A program made the translations under genes and the position numbers. This document shows, piece after piece, positions 5,893 through 13,953 of a DNA stretch of 15,742 nucleotides (within the stretch, counting starts at the first letter, position 1; each line of letters starts with the position of its first letter). The DNA lies in assembly GCA_036733925.1 (NCBI GenBank), contig DAIMZO010000036.1, forward strand, positions 1 through 15,742, given 5' to 3'. The notes below the pieces were generated by a model. It was not told the DNA's origin and ran no database searches. It saw only the letters and a program-made list of their open reading frames with translations. The stretch is from UBA2897 sp036733925. GTDB taxonomy: Bacteria > Bacillota > Negativicutes > Selenomonadales > Selenomonadaceae.

Positions 5893-8800
5893 TCAACGGA
5901 AAAGGTCGCGGATCTCGTCCTCGGTGAGCTTCGAGAGGAAGTTCTCGCCGGGCGCGATCATCTGGTCGATCAGGCCCTTTTTCTTCTCCTGCAGCTCGTA
6001 AATCTTCTCCTCGACCGTATGGCGCGCGATCATCTTGTAGACCTGCACCTTGTTTTTCTGGCCGATGCGGTACGCACGGTCTGTCGCCTGGTCCTCGACG
6101 GCCGGATTCCACCACGGGTCGAAATGGATGACCATGTCCGCGCCGGTCAGGGTGAACCCCGTGCCGCCCGCCTTCAGCGAGATCAGGAAGACCGGCGTAT
6201 CGCCCGCGTTGAACTGCCGGACGAGCCGGATGCGCTCCATCGCCGGCGTCGAGCCGTCGAGGTAATCGTACGGCACCTTCATGCCCTTCAGCCGCTCCGC
6301 GATGCGCGCGAGCATCTGCGTGAACTGCGAGAAGATCAGCATGCGGTGCCCGCCCTCCATCGCGTCGCGCACGACTTCCTCGAGCTGGTCGAGCTTGCCC
6401 GAGCCGCCGTCCCAGCTCTCGAGGAACAGCGACGGGTCGCAGGCGATCTGCCGGAGCCGCGTCAGGATTGCGAGAATCTTGATCCGGCTCTCGCCGAACC
6501 CGTGCTCCTGCAGAGTCTTCGCGAAGTCCTTCTGGCTGCGCAGGAAGTACGCCTGATAGATCTTCTCCTGCCGCAACGTCATCTCGCTGACGATGCGGCG
6601 CTCGACCTTGTCCGGGAGCTCGGTCAATACGTCCTTCTTCATGCGGCGCAGGATGAACGGGCGGATATGCCGCCGCAGATCCTTGCCGGCCCGCTCGTCC
6701 TGGTCGCGGACGATCGGCGTCTCGTAATGCGATTTGAACTGCGCGTGATTCCCGAGATAACCCGGCATCATGAAATCGAAGATCGACCAGAGCTCCGTCA
6801 ACGTGTTCTCGATTGGCGTGCCGGTCAGCGCGAACCAGCCGCCCGCACGGAGCTTCTTGACCGCGCGCGCGTTCTGCGTCGCCGGGTTCTTGATATGCTG
6901 CGCCTCGTCGAGGAACACGTAGCGGAACGTCCGTTTTTCGTAGAGGTCGATATCCTTCTTCAGCATATTGTAGGTCGTAATCAGGATATCGGCATTCCCA
7001 TCAAAGGCCGCTGTGATGGCCGTGCGGCGGTTCGCCTTGATCCCGGCCGCGACGACTGTCTGCAGGGCCGGCGTGAAATGCTGCGCCTCGTCCTGCCAGT
7101 TGTAGACGAGCGAGGTCGGCGCGACGACGAGCGTCGGCGGGGCGCCTGCCTCCTGTTTGGAGAGCAGGAACGCGAGCACCTGCAAGGTCTTGCCGAGGCC
7201 CATGTCGTCGGCGAGGATGCCGCCGAGCCCATGGGCCGCGAGGCTCGTGAGCCAGTTGAAGCCCGTCACCTGATAGTCGCGCAGGATGGGCTGCAGGCTC
7301 TCCGGCACCTCGGCGTCGACGTCCTGCGGGCTGCGCACATCGCGGACGAGCGACTTGAACCGCTTGCTGCGCACGAGCCGCAGGCTCTCGTCCTCCCGCG
7401 CGAGCTCGTCGATGTACATCGCGTTCGAGAGCGGCATCTCGATTTTCCCGTCGACGACCTTGCCGCGCGCGAGCCCCGCGCTGTCCGCGAAATCCGCGAG
7501 CGCTGAGAGCTGCTGGTCGCCGAGCGTCAGGAACGTGCCGTCCTTCAGCCGGTGATAGCGCCGCTTCTGCCGGTATGCGTCGAGGATGTCCATGAGCTCC
7601 TCGATGTCGAGATGCTTCGTGTCGAACGTGACCTCGAGCAGATCCGAATCGTTGATGCTGACCCCTGCCGTGACCTTCGGCATCGGCCGGACTGGGCGCG
7701 ACAGGATCGTGTCCGCATAGAACACCTCCACGGAATCCGGCAGGCTCTCCACCCCGTCGGTCAGGAACTCATAGGTGAGCTCCTCATCGGGCTGCACGTA
7801 CTGGTCGCGCTGCTTGCGGAAGCCATAGGTGTCGAACAGGTTCGTGAGGCGCTGCTCCGCCACCTTGTTGCGGATCAGGATGCGCCCCTCAAAGGCATCG
7901 GGCCGCTCGCGGATCGGATTGAACTTCACTTCATCATAGCAGAACACGGGCTTGACCGCGATGCCGTCCTTGTAGAAGTCGATGTAGAGCTCCGCGGAAA
8001 ACGGCGCAATCATATAGTCTTTGTCAAACGAGCTCGATACATGCACGTCGGAAGCGTTCTCCGCTTCCGGCAGGACCTCGCTGAAAAAGCGGCCGACATT
8101 CTTCGCCTCGATATCAATATGCGCGGTCTCGGCAAACGCGTCGAGCAGCGGTTTCGTGCGCCGCGCGAAATCCGCGTCCACCGCGAAGATGGTGCCGTCG
8201 CGGTAGAGATACTGCCCTTTCTCGTCCAAGGCGAGCAGGGGCTCCGATTTCAGCGAGAAACGCCCGCCGTCCTTGTATTTGCGGAGCTCGGTCTCGACGG
8301 GCGGATTGCGGTGCGCGACGCGCACATCCCCGACCCCTGCGCCATCGAGATGCATCTCGATTGGCGCATCACCCATGATCTGCAGGAAGCGCTCGAAATC
8401 CGACGGCGTCAGCCGGAATGCCTTCTGATCGAAATGGTAGCTCGTCGCAAACGCATACACGCCGTATCCGCTCCGCGCCTCCACCAGCGACTTCTCATCC
8501 GCATAGGCTTCCTCAAGCATCTGCCAAAGCGCCTCCGAGGTCTCATCGGCGAACGTCATATTCGCGGTATGGAGCATGCCTTTCGTCCCGAGCGCCCAGC
8601 CCCCGCCGGTCTTCACGGTCTGCAAGAGCTGCTGCAGGTTCCGCACGACGTAAAGCCGCTCGATCCCGATCCGGAACTCCAGCCATTTATGAACCTGGCG
8701 GATGCCGTCCTCGACAAAAAGCCGCGGGACGAGATAGACGGACTGCGGGCCCGTCTTCACGGCGCCAGTACCCTTCGAATCGAACAAGGAGAACAGGCGG

Positions 8801-9252
8801 CGCTCCGCATCCTTCTGCACCATGCGCGCGGACGGCTCCCGTTCAAGCATACGCGCGCCAGACTGCCGCCCGAACAGCCGGACGATAGCCTCCCGCAGTT
8901 CCTGGTTATAAGCAGCGTCAAGATCTTCGGGATTGTCTTCGTCCTCGTCCCATTCTTCCTCCTGCAGCCGCGCCTGTATTTCCTTCAGGACGGCGATGAC
9001 ATGCTTGCACGCGCCTGCGTAGGTCTCTGCCGCAGGACAGGTGCATCGATAGCTCTGTACACCCGCCTTATCCTTCGTGAGCGAAACACGCACCGCGTAT
9101 GGCTCCGTCCCATCCACGCTGCCGATATACGTGGGCAGTTTATCGGTGACCTCGTCGAAGCGGATCACTCTGCCCTGACGATAATAATTGCACCCGCGCT
9201 TGTAGACCGTATCGCTGCTGGCCTCGGAACGAATCACCTGATCTGAAAGCAC
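5893..9252 (-). CDS. SWIM zinc-finger SNF2-family DNA helicase/translocase
   Basis: A 1119-residue SNF2 ATPase of the large bacterial type (RapA/HepA-like superfamily 2), which moves along duplex DNA without necessarily unwinding it; the cellular job is unknown. Near the N-terminus is a SWIM zinc finger, CxCx9CxH (Cys70, Cys72, Cys82, His84). A long middle region (about 150-620) fits the bacterial SNF2-associated domain. The motor follows: DDMGLGKT (motif I, about 682-689), DEAQHIKN (motif II, about 780), LTGTPIEN (motif III, about 808), and at the end GGTGFTLT, DPWWNP and DRAYRIGQ (motifs V-VI, about 1030-1066). All motor motifs look intact. The start is GTG at 9252, with AAGGAG 8-9 nt upstream. 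It stands divergent from the GT9 gene. Confidence 0.94.
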   Translation of the reverse strand: MLSDQVIRSEASSDTVYKRGCNYYRQGRVIRFDEVTDKLPTYIGSVDGTEPYAVRVSLTKDKAGVQSYRCTCPAAETYAGACKHVIAVLKEIQARLQEEEWDEDEDNPEDLDAAYNQELREAIVRLFGRQSGARMLEREPSARMVQKDAERRLFSLFDSKGTGAVKTGPQSVYLVPRLFVEDGIRQVHKWLEFRIGIERLYVVRNLQQLLQTVKTGGGWALGTKGMLHTANMTFADETSEALWQMLEEAYADEKSLVEARSGYGVYAFATSYHFDQKAFRLTPSDFERFLQIMGDAPIEMHLDGAGVGDVRVAHRNPPVETELRKYKDGGRFSLKSEPLLALDEKGQYLYRDGTIFAVDADFARRTKPLLDAFAETAHIDIEAKNVGRFFSEVLPEAENASDVHVSSSFDKDYMIAPFSAELYIDFYKDGIAVKPVFCYDEVKFNPIRERPDAFEGRILIRNKVAEQRLTNLFDTYGFRKQRDQYVQPDEELTYEFLTDGVESLPDSVEVFYADTILSRPVRPMPKVTAGVSINDSDLLEVTFDTKHLDIEELMDILDAYRQKRRYHRLKDGTFLTLGDQQLSALADFADSAGLARGKVVDGKIEMPLSNAMYIDELAREDESLRLVRSKRFKSLVRDVRSPQDVDAEVPESLQPILRDYQVTGFNWLTSLAAHGLGGILADDMGLGKTLQVLAFLLSKQEAGAPPTLVVAPTSLVYNWQDEAQHFTPALQTVVAAGIKANRRTAITAAFDGNADILITTYNMLKKDIDLYEKRTFRYVFLDEAQHIKNPATQNARAVKKLRAGGWFALTGTPIENTLTELWSIFDFMMPGYLGNHAQFKSHYETPIVRDQDERAGKDLRRHIRPFILRRMKKDVLTELPDKVERRIVSEMTLRQEKIYQAYFLRSQKDFAKTLQEHGFGESRIKILAILTRLRQIACDPSLFLESWDGGSGKLDQLEEVVRDAMEGGHRMLIFSQFTQMLARIAERLKGMKVPYDYLDGSTPAMERIRLVRQFNAGDTPVFLISLKAGGTGFTLTGADMVIHFDPWWNPAVEDQATDRAYRIGQKNKVQVYKMIARHTVEEKIYELQEKKKGLIDQMIAPGENFLSKLTEDEIRDLFR

Positions 9253-9275
9253 TTGCGTCTCTCCTTATTTCTATC

Positions 9276-9305
9276 TTGCAACCGTATCGGAAAAAATGTT
9301 ACACT
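9276..9305 (+). promoter_or_regulatory. Possible promoter of the GT9 gene
   Basis: TTGCAA (9276-9281) and TACACT (9300-9305) are 18 bp apart, in the 109-bp region between the divergent SNF2 and GT9 genes. Both boxes match the consensus at four of six positions. The predicted start near 9312 would leave a leader of about 50 nt. I find no clear promoter for the leftward SNF2 gene in the same region. Confidence 0.38.
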
Positions 9306-9361
9306 GAATCTATCTTATTATTTTACCATTGTTTGAACCGGGAAGGAAGGAAAACTTCTTT

Positions 9362-10441
9362 ATGCTGCATATCCTGATTGTCCGCCTCTCCTCGATTGGC
9401 GACGTCCTGCACGCGACGACGGTCGCGCATAACCTGCGGCTCCTGCTGCCCGATGCGGAGATCAGCTGGCTCGTGAGCCCCCCATCCGACACCCTGCTGC
9501 GCGGAAATCCCGATATCGACCATCTGCTCGTCTGGGACCGCCGTCCGATTGATCAGGCGTTCGCACATCTGCATCTGCGCCGGGCCTATCTGGAACTGCA
9601 GAAGGCCAAGGCCCTGCTCGCGCCGTATGCGTTTGATATCGCACTCGATATCCAGGGGCTCTTTCTGACGGGGCTGCTGACGAAGGCCAGCGGCGCAAAG
9701 CGCCGCATCGGCATCCACGAGCGTCACGAGGGCAATCCGCTGTTCATGACTGAGATGGCCCCCGAACACGGAGACCGCCACAAAATCCGACGGTACCTCA
9801 CGGCACTCGAGCCGCTCGGCTTTGACCGCGGGAAGTTCCAGCCGGGCATCGTGCTGCCGGTCACCGATGCGCAGAAGGATTTCGCCAAGGTGTTCTGGGC
9901 GCGGCATGGCGTAGACCCCGCGGCGCCGATCCTGATGGTCAACACCCGCACGACCTGGCCGGACAAGAACTGGCCGCCGGCGTATTTCGGCGCGGCCCTG
10001 CGCGATATCCCCGCCTCTGTGCAAATCGTCTTCAGCGGCGCCCCGAGCGACAAGCCGTTCATCGCGGAGGCCATGCGCGAGATGAACCGCCCCGCCCTGT
10101 CGATTGCCGGCGAGACGAGCCTCACCGAGCTCGCCGCCCTGATCGCGTCCGCGACGCTGCTGCTGACCGGCGACACAGGCCCTCTCTACATCGCCGAGGG
10201 CGTCCATACGCCAACGCTCTCCATCTGGGGCCCGACGCACCCTGATATCTACGGTCCGCTGACCGCAGGGCATCACTTCGTGCTGAGTCCGCATAGCTGC
10301 ACGGCCTGTTGCGAGACGCATTGCAAGCAGGACAAGCAGCGTGCCTATAGCCCCTGCATGCGCGCCGTAACGCCCGAGCGCGTGCGTGGAAAGCTCTCAG
10401 AGCTCCTTCATCTGCCAGCAGACAGGAACAGCTCGCGATAA
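9362..10441 (+). CDS. GT9 family glycosyltransferase (heptosyltransferase-like)
   Basis: A 359-residue GT-B-fold enzyme of family GT9, which transfers heptose from ADP-heptose to the inner core of lipopolysaccharide on the cytoplasmic face of the inner membrane. Seen: the N-terminal signature ILIVRLSSIGDVLHATT (residues 4-20), a central NTRTTWPDKNWP and, near the C-terminus, TGDTGPLYIAEGVHTPTLSIWGPT, the nucleotide-sugar site of the family. The region after it is rich in Cys and His (CTACCETHC), common in some GT9 subgroups. The ATG at 9362 follows repeated GGAAGG sites; a TTG at 9329 is in frame but lacks a ribosome site. The last 34 bp overlap the convergent GT41 gene. It could be WaaF- or WaaC-like or a sugar-specific relative; this cannot be settled here. 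Confidence 0.9.
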   Translation: MLHILIVRLSSIGDVLHATTVAHNLRLLLPDAEISWLVSPPSDTLLRGNPDIDHLLVWDRRPIDQAFAHLHLRRAYLELQKAKALLAPYAFDIALDIQGLFLTGLLTKASGAKRRIGIHERHEGNPLFMTEMAPEHGDRHKIRRYLTALEPLGFDRGKFQPGIVLPVTDAQKDFAKVFWARHGVDPAAPILMVNTRTTWPDKNWPPAYFGAALRDIPASVQIVFSGAPSDKPFIAEAMREMNRPALSIAGETSLTELAALIASATLLLTGDTGPLYIAEGVHTPTLSIWGPTHPDIYGPLTAGHHFVLSPHSCTACCETHCKQDKQRAYSPCMRAVTPERVRGKLSELLHLPADRNSSR

Positions 10442-12003
10442 AGGGATTCCATCTCGTTCCGGTAAAGTCCGGCATCCATGAGCGGCGACTTCTGCATCAT
10501 GCCCCGCAGGGTCCGGCGCAGCAGCTGCAATAGTTCCGGATTGCCGGCCAGCTGCCTAGCGATCTCGATATACCTCGGATCATCGGCCGCCGCGAGCTCG
10601 CATAGATTGAGATTCGCGAGGAAACTGTATCCGAACCGCGCCCCATGATAGGCCCCGATCCACGTGATGACCGGCACACCCATATAGAGCGCCTCGCAGG
10701 TCGTCAGCCCGCCCGTATAGGGACGGGTATCGAGGGCGATATCTACATCGTGGTACTGCTCCAGATAGTCCCTCGAGAACCCGCGCATCTCCACGCGGTC
10801 AACCGGGAAGCCGAGATTCCGCAGGCGCCGCAGCGTATAGTCCCTGCCCTCCTCCGAATCGAAAAGCGCATGCTTCAGCAGGAGGCGCGAATCCGGCACC
10901 ACGCATAGGATCTCCCGCCAGACGCGCAGGACGCGGTCGCTGACCTTCGAAAAATGATTGAAGCAGCCGAAGGTCACATAGCCCTTGCGCAGGCAGGGCG
11001 GTGTGCCCTCTGCGGGAAAACGCGTGAACGGCTGGTAGCAGAAGTGGCTGTGCGCGAGGCGCAGCAGCGGTTCGGTGAAATACGGGGACGCTGCCTCGGG
11101 TGCACAGTGCACATCCGACAGGAACCCCGTGGTCTCCCGCAGCCCTGTGCTGTTGAAATACCCGATGCCCGAGATCTGTACCGGCGCCGGACGCCAGGCG
11201 AACACGGGAAGCGCGTTCCCCGCGGTATGCCCGGCGAGATCGACGAGGATATCCACTTCATCCTGCCGGACTGCATCAGCGATTTCCTCCCACGACCAGC
11301 CCGCAGCTTCGCGCCAGTCTGCGCCGCCCGCCTGCAATGCCTCGGTCACCGCATCCTGCTTCTCGTTCAGCGCGTACACATAGACGGAGAACGCCTCGGC
11401 GTCGTACCCGACGAGCAGGGGCTGCACGAATTGCGCGACCGGGTGATTGCGCAGATCTGCGGAAAGATAGCCCACGCGGATTTTCCGGTGATCCCATTGG
11501 CGGACCAGGAACGGCCGGACGGACAGCATTTCCAGCAGAGTCCGGTACTCCGCATACAGAAACTGCATGGATTCCGCCGAGACCGGGTCGATGGCATTCG
11601 CAGAAAAGATTGCATTGCTGCATTCCGTCAGTTTCTTGTGCACATCGGGCTCCAAGGCGACCGACTTTCGGAAAGCCTCTACGGAAAGCCCGCTCTCCCC
11701 CAGCATGCGCAGGGCAGAGCCGAGGACGCTCCATGCGTCCGCCAGCAGGGCATCCTCGCCGGACTGCCCGAAACGTTCCAGCAGATCCTGCAGGCAGGCG
11801 ATTTCCGATACATACCGCTTCTGGTCCCGCAGGATATACCCCATCAGCAGCATCCCGCGCAGGGTTCTGGCCCCGCATATCCGCCAGCTCTTGCGCAAGA
11901 CTTCCCCGGCCTCCGCCAGCCGCCGACTGCGCCAGAGCCCGTATGCTTGCAGATACGCTTCGACAAGAAACGAATCCTTCTCCTTCACCCTCGTCAGCTC
12001 CAT
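10408..12003 (-). CDS. TPR-containing GT41 (SPINDLY/OGT-like) glycosyltransferase
   Basis: A 531-residue protein with a helical, TPR-like N-terminus (about residues 15-150; the clearest repeat starts at AWSVLGSALRMLGESG) joined to a GT41 catalytic domain. Seen: VGYLSADLRNHPVAQFVQP (the His of the OGT active site), DILVDLAGHTAGNALPVFAWR, a PAPVQISGIGYFNSTGL segment, TFGCFNHFSKVSD, PDSRLLLK and DIALDTRPYTGGLTTCEALYMGVPVITW (nucleotide-sugar site). Bacterial relatives attach sugars to Ser/Thr of proteins, including surface and flagellar proteins, in the cytoplasm; the target here is unknown. The ATG at 12003 is preferred over an in-frame TTG at 12009; neither has a good ribosome site. A strong terminator hairpin ends about 17 nt upstream. 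Confidence 0.88.
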   Translation of the reverse strand: MELTRVKEKDSFLVEAYLQAYGLWRSRRLAEAGEVLRKSWRICGARTLRGMLLMGYILRDQKRYVSEIACLQDLLERFGQSGEDALLADAWSVLGSALRMLGESGLSVEAFRKSVALEPDVHKKLTECSNAIFSANAIDPVSAESMQFLYAEYRTLLEMLSVRPFLVRQWDHRKIRVGYLSADLRNHPVAQFVQPLLVGYDAEAFSVYVYALNEKQDAVTEALQAGGADWREAAGWSWEEIADAVRQDEVDILVDLAGHTAGNALPVFAWRPAPVQISGIGYFNSTGLRETTGFLSDVHCAPEAASPYFTEPLLRLAHSHFCYQPFTRFPAEGTPPCLRKGYVTFGCFNHFSKVSDRVLRVWREILCVVPDSRLLLKHALFDSEEGRDYTLRRLRNLGFPVDRVEMRGFSRDYLEQYHDVDIALDTRPYTGGLTTCEALYMGVPVITWIGAYHGARFGYSFLANLNLCELAAADDPRYIEIARQLAGNPELLQLLRRTLRGMMQKSPLMDAGLYRNEMESLYRELFLSAGR

Positions 12004-12013
12004 TCCCAATCAC

Positions 12014-12061
12014 AAAACAAAAGGGGCTGCTGCACACCAAGACATGCGCAGCAGCCCCTTT
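12014..12061 (-). terminator. Strong intrinsic terminator (14-bp stem) after the LPP20-like gene
   Basis: Arms AAAGGGGCTGCTGC (12020-12033) and GCAGCAGCCCCTTT (12048-12061) pair perfectly around a 14-nt loop. Read leftward, the stem ends in TTT and runs into TTGTTTTG, fitting termination of the gene ending at 12080. Read rightward the T-tract is short. It ends only about 17 nt before the GT41 start codon. Confidence 0.82.
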
Positions 12062-12079
12062 CTGTACTTCTATTTTGAC

Positions 12080-12934
12080 TCACCGCAGGAAAACGACGTT
12101 GGTCTGGTCGAGGAAATGCGTTGCCGCGTTCTCGACGAGGACTTTGTCGGCATCCGCGTTCGACAGGACCGGGTTCGCGTTGTGCCCGTCGAGACGGACG
12201 GCCTTCACGACGAGCGGGCGTGCACCTGCGCGCGATGCCTTGCTCATATCCGTGGCATAGCCTGCCATGCCCTTTGCGACGACGAGGTCGTAGTCGAGGT
12301 TCTTATAGCCGTAGATCGGCTGCAGGCTCGCATTCTTGATGACCGGGCTCATGACCGCCTGCAGGCCGAGGCCGCGGCAGTCGACGATGAGGCCCGTATA
12401 ATTGCCTTCCTTCTGCACCGTCGCGTTCGCGTAAGCCGTCGGGTCACTTGCCGCCGGTCCCGTGACCGCAGAGCCGGATACGTTTGGAAACGCTTCCTTC
12501 GTTGCCGGTTTCTGCAGGACGGCACTCGCGAGGGAATTCGAGACGCCGAACATCGGCACCTCGAGCGTGACCTCATAGCCGCCATCTGCCGTCGCGCGCT
12601 CGGACACGATGCGCGCGCCCTGGATGAACGCCGTGACCTTCGAGGTCACCGTGTCGCTCGCAACCATGTTCATCTCGATGGTCGTCGTCCCGTCGATATT
12701 GACGCCCTTGACCGTCTCGGCGAGGTTCCGGTAGCCGTCGACGATGGCCGCGCGGCGCGCGAGCATGCGAGCCTGCGCCGCGTTCAGCGCGTTCGACGGC
12801 GCGACGCCGGTGCCGATCGCCGTGACCTTGTTCTCCGTCCAGTCCACACCGCCGTCCGCTGCTGCAAAAGCCGTGCTGAAAAGCATCGTCATCGCCAGCG
12901 CAAAAGCCGCGCAGATCCTTGCTATCTTTTTCAT
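12080..12934 (-). CDS. Exported LPP20/FlgT-N-like protein, no lipobox
   Basis: A 284-residue protein with a clear signal peptide: MKKIARIC, then a hydrophobic stretch, with probable cleavage after TAFA (about residue 24). There is no cysteine at the cleavage site, so it should be soluble in the periplasm or outside the cell rather than a lipoprotein. The stretch from about 35 to 130, with APSNALNAAQARMLARRAA and VDGYRNLAETVKGV, resembles the LPP20/FlgT N-terminal domain. The C-terminal half is not recognised beyond the LIVDCRGLGLQAVMSP segment (about residues 182-198). The ATG at 12934 has AGGAG at 9-nt spacing; an ATG three codons earlier touches that site. A strong terminator follows. Function unknown; an envelope role is inferred. 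Confidence 0.8.
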   Translation of the reverse strand: MKKIARICAAFALAMTMLFSTAFAAADGGVDWTENKVTAIGTGVAPSNALNAAQARMLARRAAIVDGYRNLAETVKGVNIDGTTTIEMNMVASDTVTSKVTAFIQGARIVSERATADGGYEVTLEVPMFGVSNSLASAVLQKPATKEAFPNVSGSAVTGPAASDPTAYANATVQKEGNYTGLIVDCRGLGLQAVMSPVIKNASLQPIYGYKNLDYDLVVAKGMAGYATDMSKASRAGARPLVVKAVRLDGHNANPVLSNADADKVLVENAATHFLDQTNVVFLR

Positions 12935-13016
12935 ATTTTTCATCTCCTAGTTTCTATCTATCTGTTTTATCGGTTGCCCGCATGAAAACTAAAGAGCAGA
13001 CTTGATGAAAATCCCC

Positions 13017-13781
13017 TTATTTGAACAGATTGAAAAGCTGCTTGCCGATCAGGACGGTCGTCATGACGATGAAGAGCGGGCGCACGAAGCTCGTGCCCTT
13101 CTTCAGCGCCATCTTCGCGCCGCAGTATGCGCCGACAATCATCGCGAGCCCCATCGGGATCGCATAGGAGAAATCGACGAGCCCGAAATACAGGAACACG
13201 CTGATGCCCGCGATATTGCTCGCGAAATTCAGCGCGCGCGCGTTCGCCGCGGCGCCGAGGAAGTCGAATCCGAGCATCAGGAACGCGAACAGCAGGAAGG
13301 ATCCCGTCCCCGGCCCGAAAAAGCCATCGTAAAAGCCGAGGCACAGCGCCACGAACCCGGAGAGCACGAGCATTTTCGGCGTCACGCCGTCATAGGTCGA
13401 TGTCTTGCCCCAGTCCTTCTTGAAGATGCTGTAGATCAGCACGAGCACGAGCATCGTGACGACCATCGGCCGCAGGATCCCGGGCGGCACGAGCCGCACG
13501 ACGAGCACGCCGCAGACCGAACCGATGAGCGAAAGCGGGAACAGCCGCCGGATGAGCCAGCCGTTGATGTTCCCGGATTTCAGGAACGTCGTGAAGCTCA
13601 TCGCGGCGCCCATGACCGCCGCCATCTTGTTCGTGCCGAGCGCGTAGACCGGCGGGATTCCCGTCCACATCAGCGCCGGAATAGAGATCAAGCCTCCGCC
13701 GCCGACGATCGCGTCGATGAACGCGGCCATAAAGCCGAAAAACACGAGGAATGCCAGCATCCCCGGATCCAGTAATTCCAT
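13017..13781 (-). CDS. TSUP family (TauE/SafE, YfcA-like) membrane permease
   Basis: A 254-residue inner-membrane protein with about eight hydrophobic segments. The family's duplicated half is visible: GGGGLISIPAL, then ALGTNK, in the first half, and GFYDGFFGPGTGSFL, then ANARALNFASN, in the second. TSUP proteins are thought to move sulfur-containing or small organic anions; the substrate cannot be told here. The second-half signature is the YfcA type. The ATG at 13781 follows AAGGA at 7-nt spacing; an ATG at 13823 is in frame but overlaps the likely -10 box and has no ribosome site. The LPP20-like gene starts 82 nt after the stop, on the same strand, with no clear terminator between. Confidence 0.9.
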   Translation of the reverse strand: MELLDPGMLAFLVFFGFMAAFIDAIVGGGGLISIPALMWTGIPPVYALGTNKMAAVMGAAMSFTTFLKSGNINGWLIRRLFPLSLIGSVCGVLVVRLVPPGILRPMVVTMLVLVLIYSIFKKDWGKTSTYDGVTPKMLVLSGFVALCLGFYDGFFGPGTGSFLLFAFLMLGFDFLGAAANARALNFASNIAGISVFLYFGLVDFSYAIPMGLAMIVGAYCGAKMALKKGTSFVRPLFIVMTTVLIGKQLFNLFK

Positions 13782-13821
13782 CTTCTCTTCCTTTCGTCTG
13801 CCTGAAAAAATCCCTACCCGC

Positions 13822-13850
13822 ATTGTATCACGAAAACGCTCCGCACAAAA
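13822..13850 (-). promoter_or_regulatory. Probable promoter of the TSUP gene
   Basis: On the minus strand, an extended -10 box TGATACAAT (core at 13822-13827) lies 17 bp from a weak -35 TTTTGT (13845-13850). The start near 13815 gives a leader of about 35 nt before the ATG at 13781. This also argues against the upstream ATG at 13823. Confidence 0.5.
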
Positions 13851-13875
13851 GGGAAAGCCGATTTTATGCGCATTT

Positions 13876-13883
13876 CCACGTGG
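13876..13883. promoter_or_regulatory. CCACGTGG palindrome between divergent promoters
   Basis: A perfect 8-bp palindrome lies 5 bp upstream of the rightward -35 box and about 25 bp upstream of the leftward one. The position suits an operator shared by both promoters. It is short enough to occur by chance. Confidence 0.25.
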
Positions 13884-13888
13884 TTTCC

Positions 13889-13917
13889 TTGACAGAGAAC
13901 CGGCACTTTGTTACGAT
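13889..13917 (+). promoter_or_regulatory. Outward promoter running into the IS
   Basis: TTGACA (13889-13894), a 17-bp spacer and TACGAT (13912-13917) form a good rightward promoter. Downstream is a purine-rich stretch and an ATG at 13935 that opens six codons (MGIHEP) before the IS begins at about 13954; the frame then stops inside the element. It looks like the 5' end of a gene separated from its body by the insertion. The rest would lie beyond the right window edge. Confidence 0.55.
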
Positions 13918-13934
13918 AAATAGAAAGAAAGATT

Positions 13935-13953
13935 ATGGGTATCCATGAGCCAT
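13935..13953 (+). pseudogene. Possible 5' end of a gene interrupted by the IS
   Basis: An ATG followed by six codons, 18 nt downstream of a promoter -10 box, runs straight into the right end of the IS and meets a stop codon at 13970-13972. The ribosome site is only a weak purine run. The gene cannot be named from six codons, and this could instead be untranslated leader. Confidence 0.25.

Noticed and set aside
5131..9246. Long open frames on the plus strand opposite holB, yaaR and the SNF2 gene
   Set aside because: They mirror the codon pattern of the real genes in GC-rich DNA, have no ribosome sites or recognisable domains, and their translations are low-complexity and rich in Arg, Leu, Asp and His.
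1621..9252. Frequent CTCGAG-containing octamers as a dispersed repeat or DNA-uptake motif
   Set aside because: They fall in frame on Leu-Glu codon pairs of the minus-strand genes, so codon preference explains them.
10392..10404. Inverted repeat AGCTCT-C-AGAGCT as a terminator for the GT41 gene
   Set aside because: The loop is too small, the stem about five pairs in practice, and no T-tract follows on either strand.
13822..13823. Upstream ATG (13823) as the start of the TSUP gene
   Set aside because: It overlaps the probable -10 box and has no ribosome site, while the ATG at 13781 has AAGGA at good spacing and starts just before the first membrane segment.
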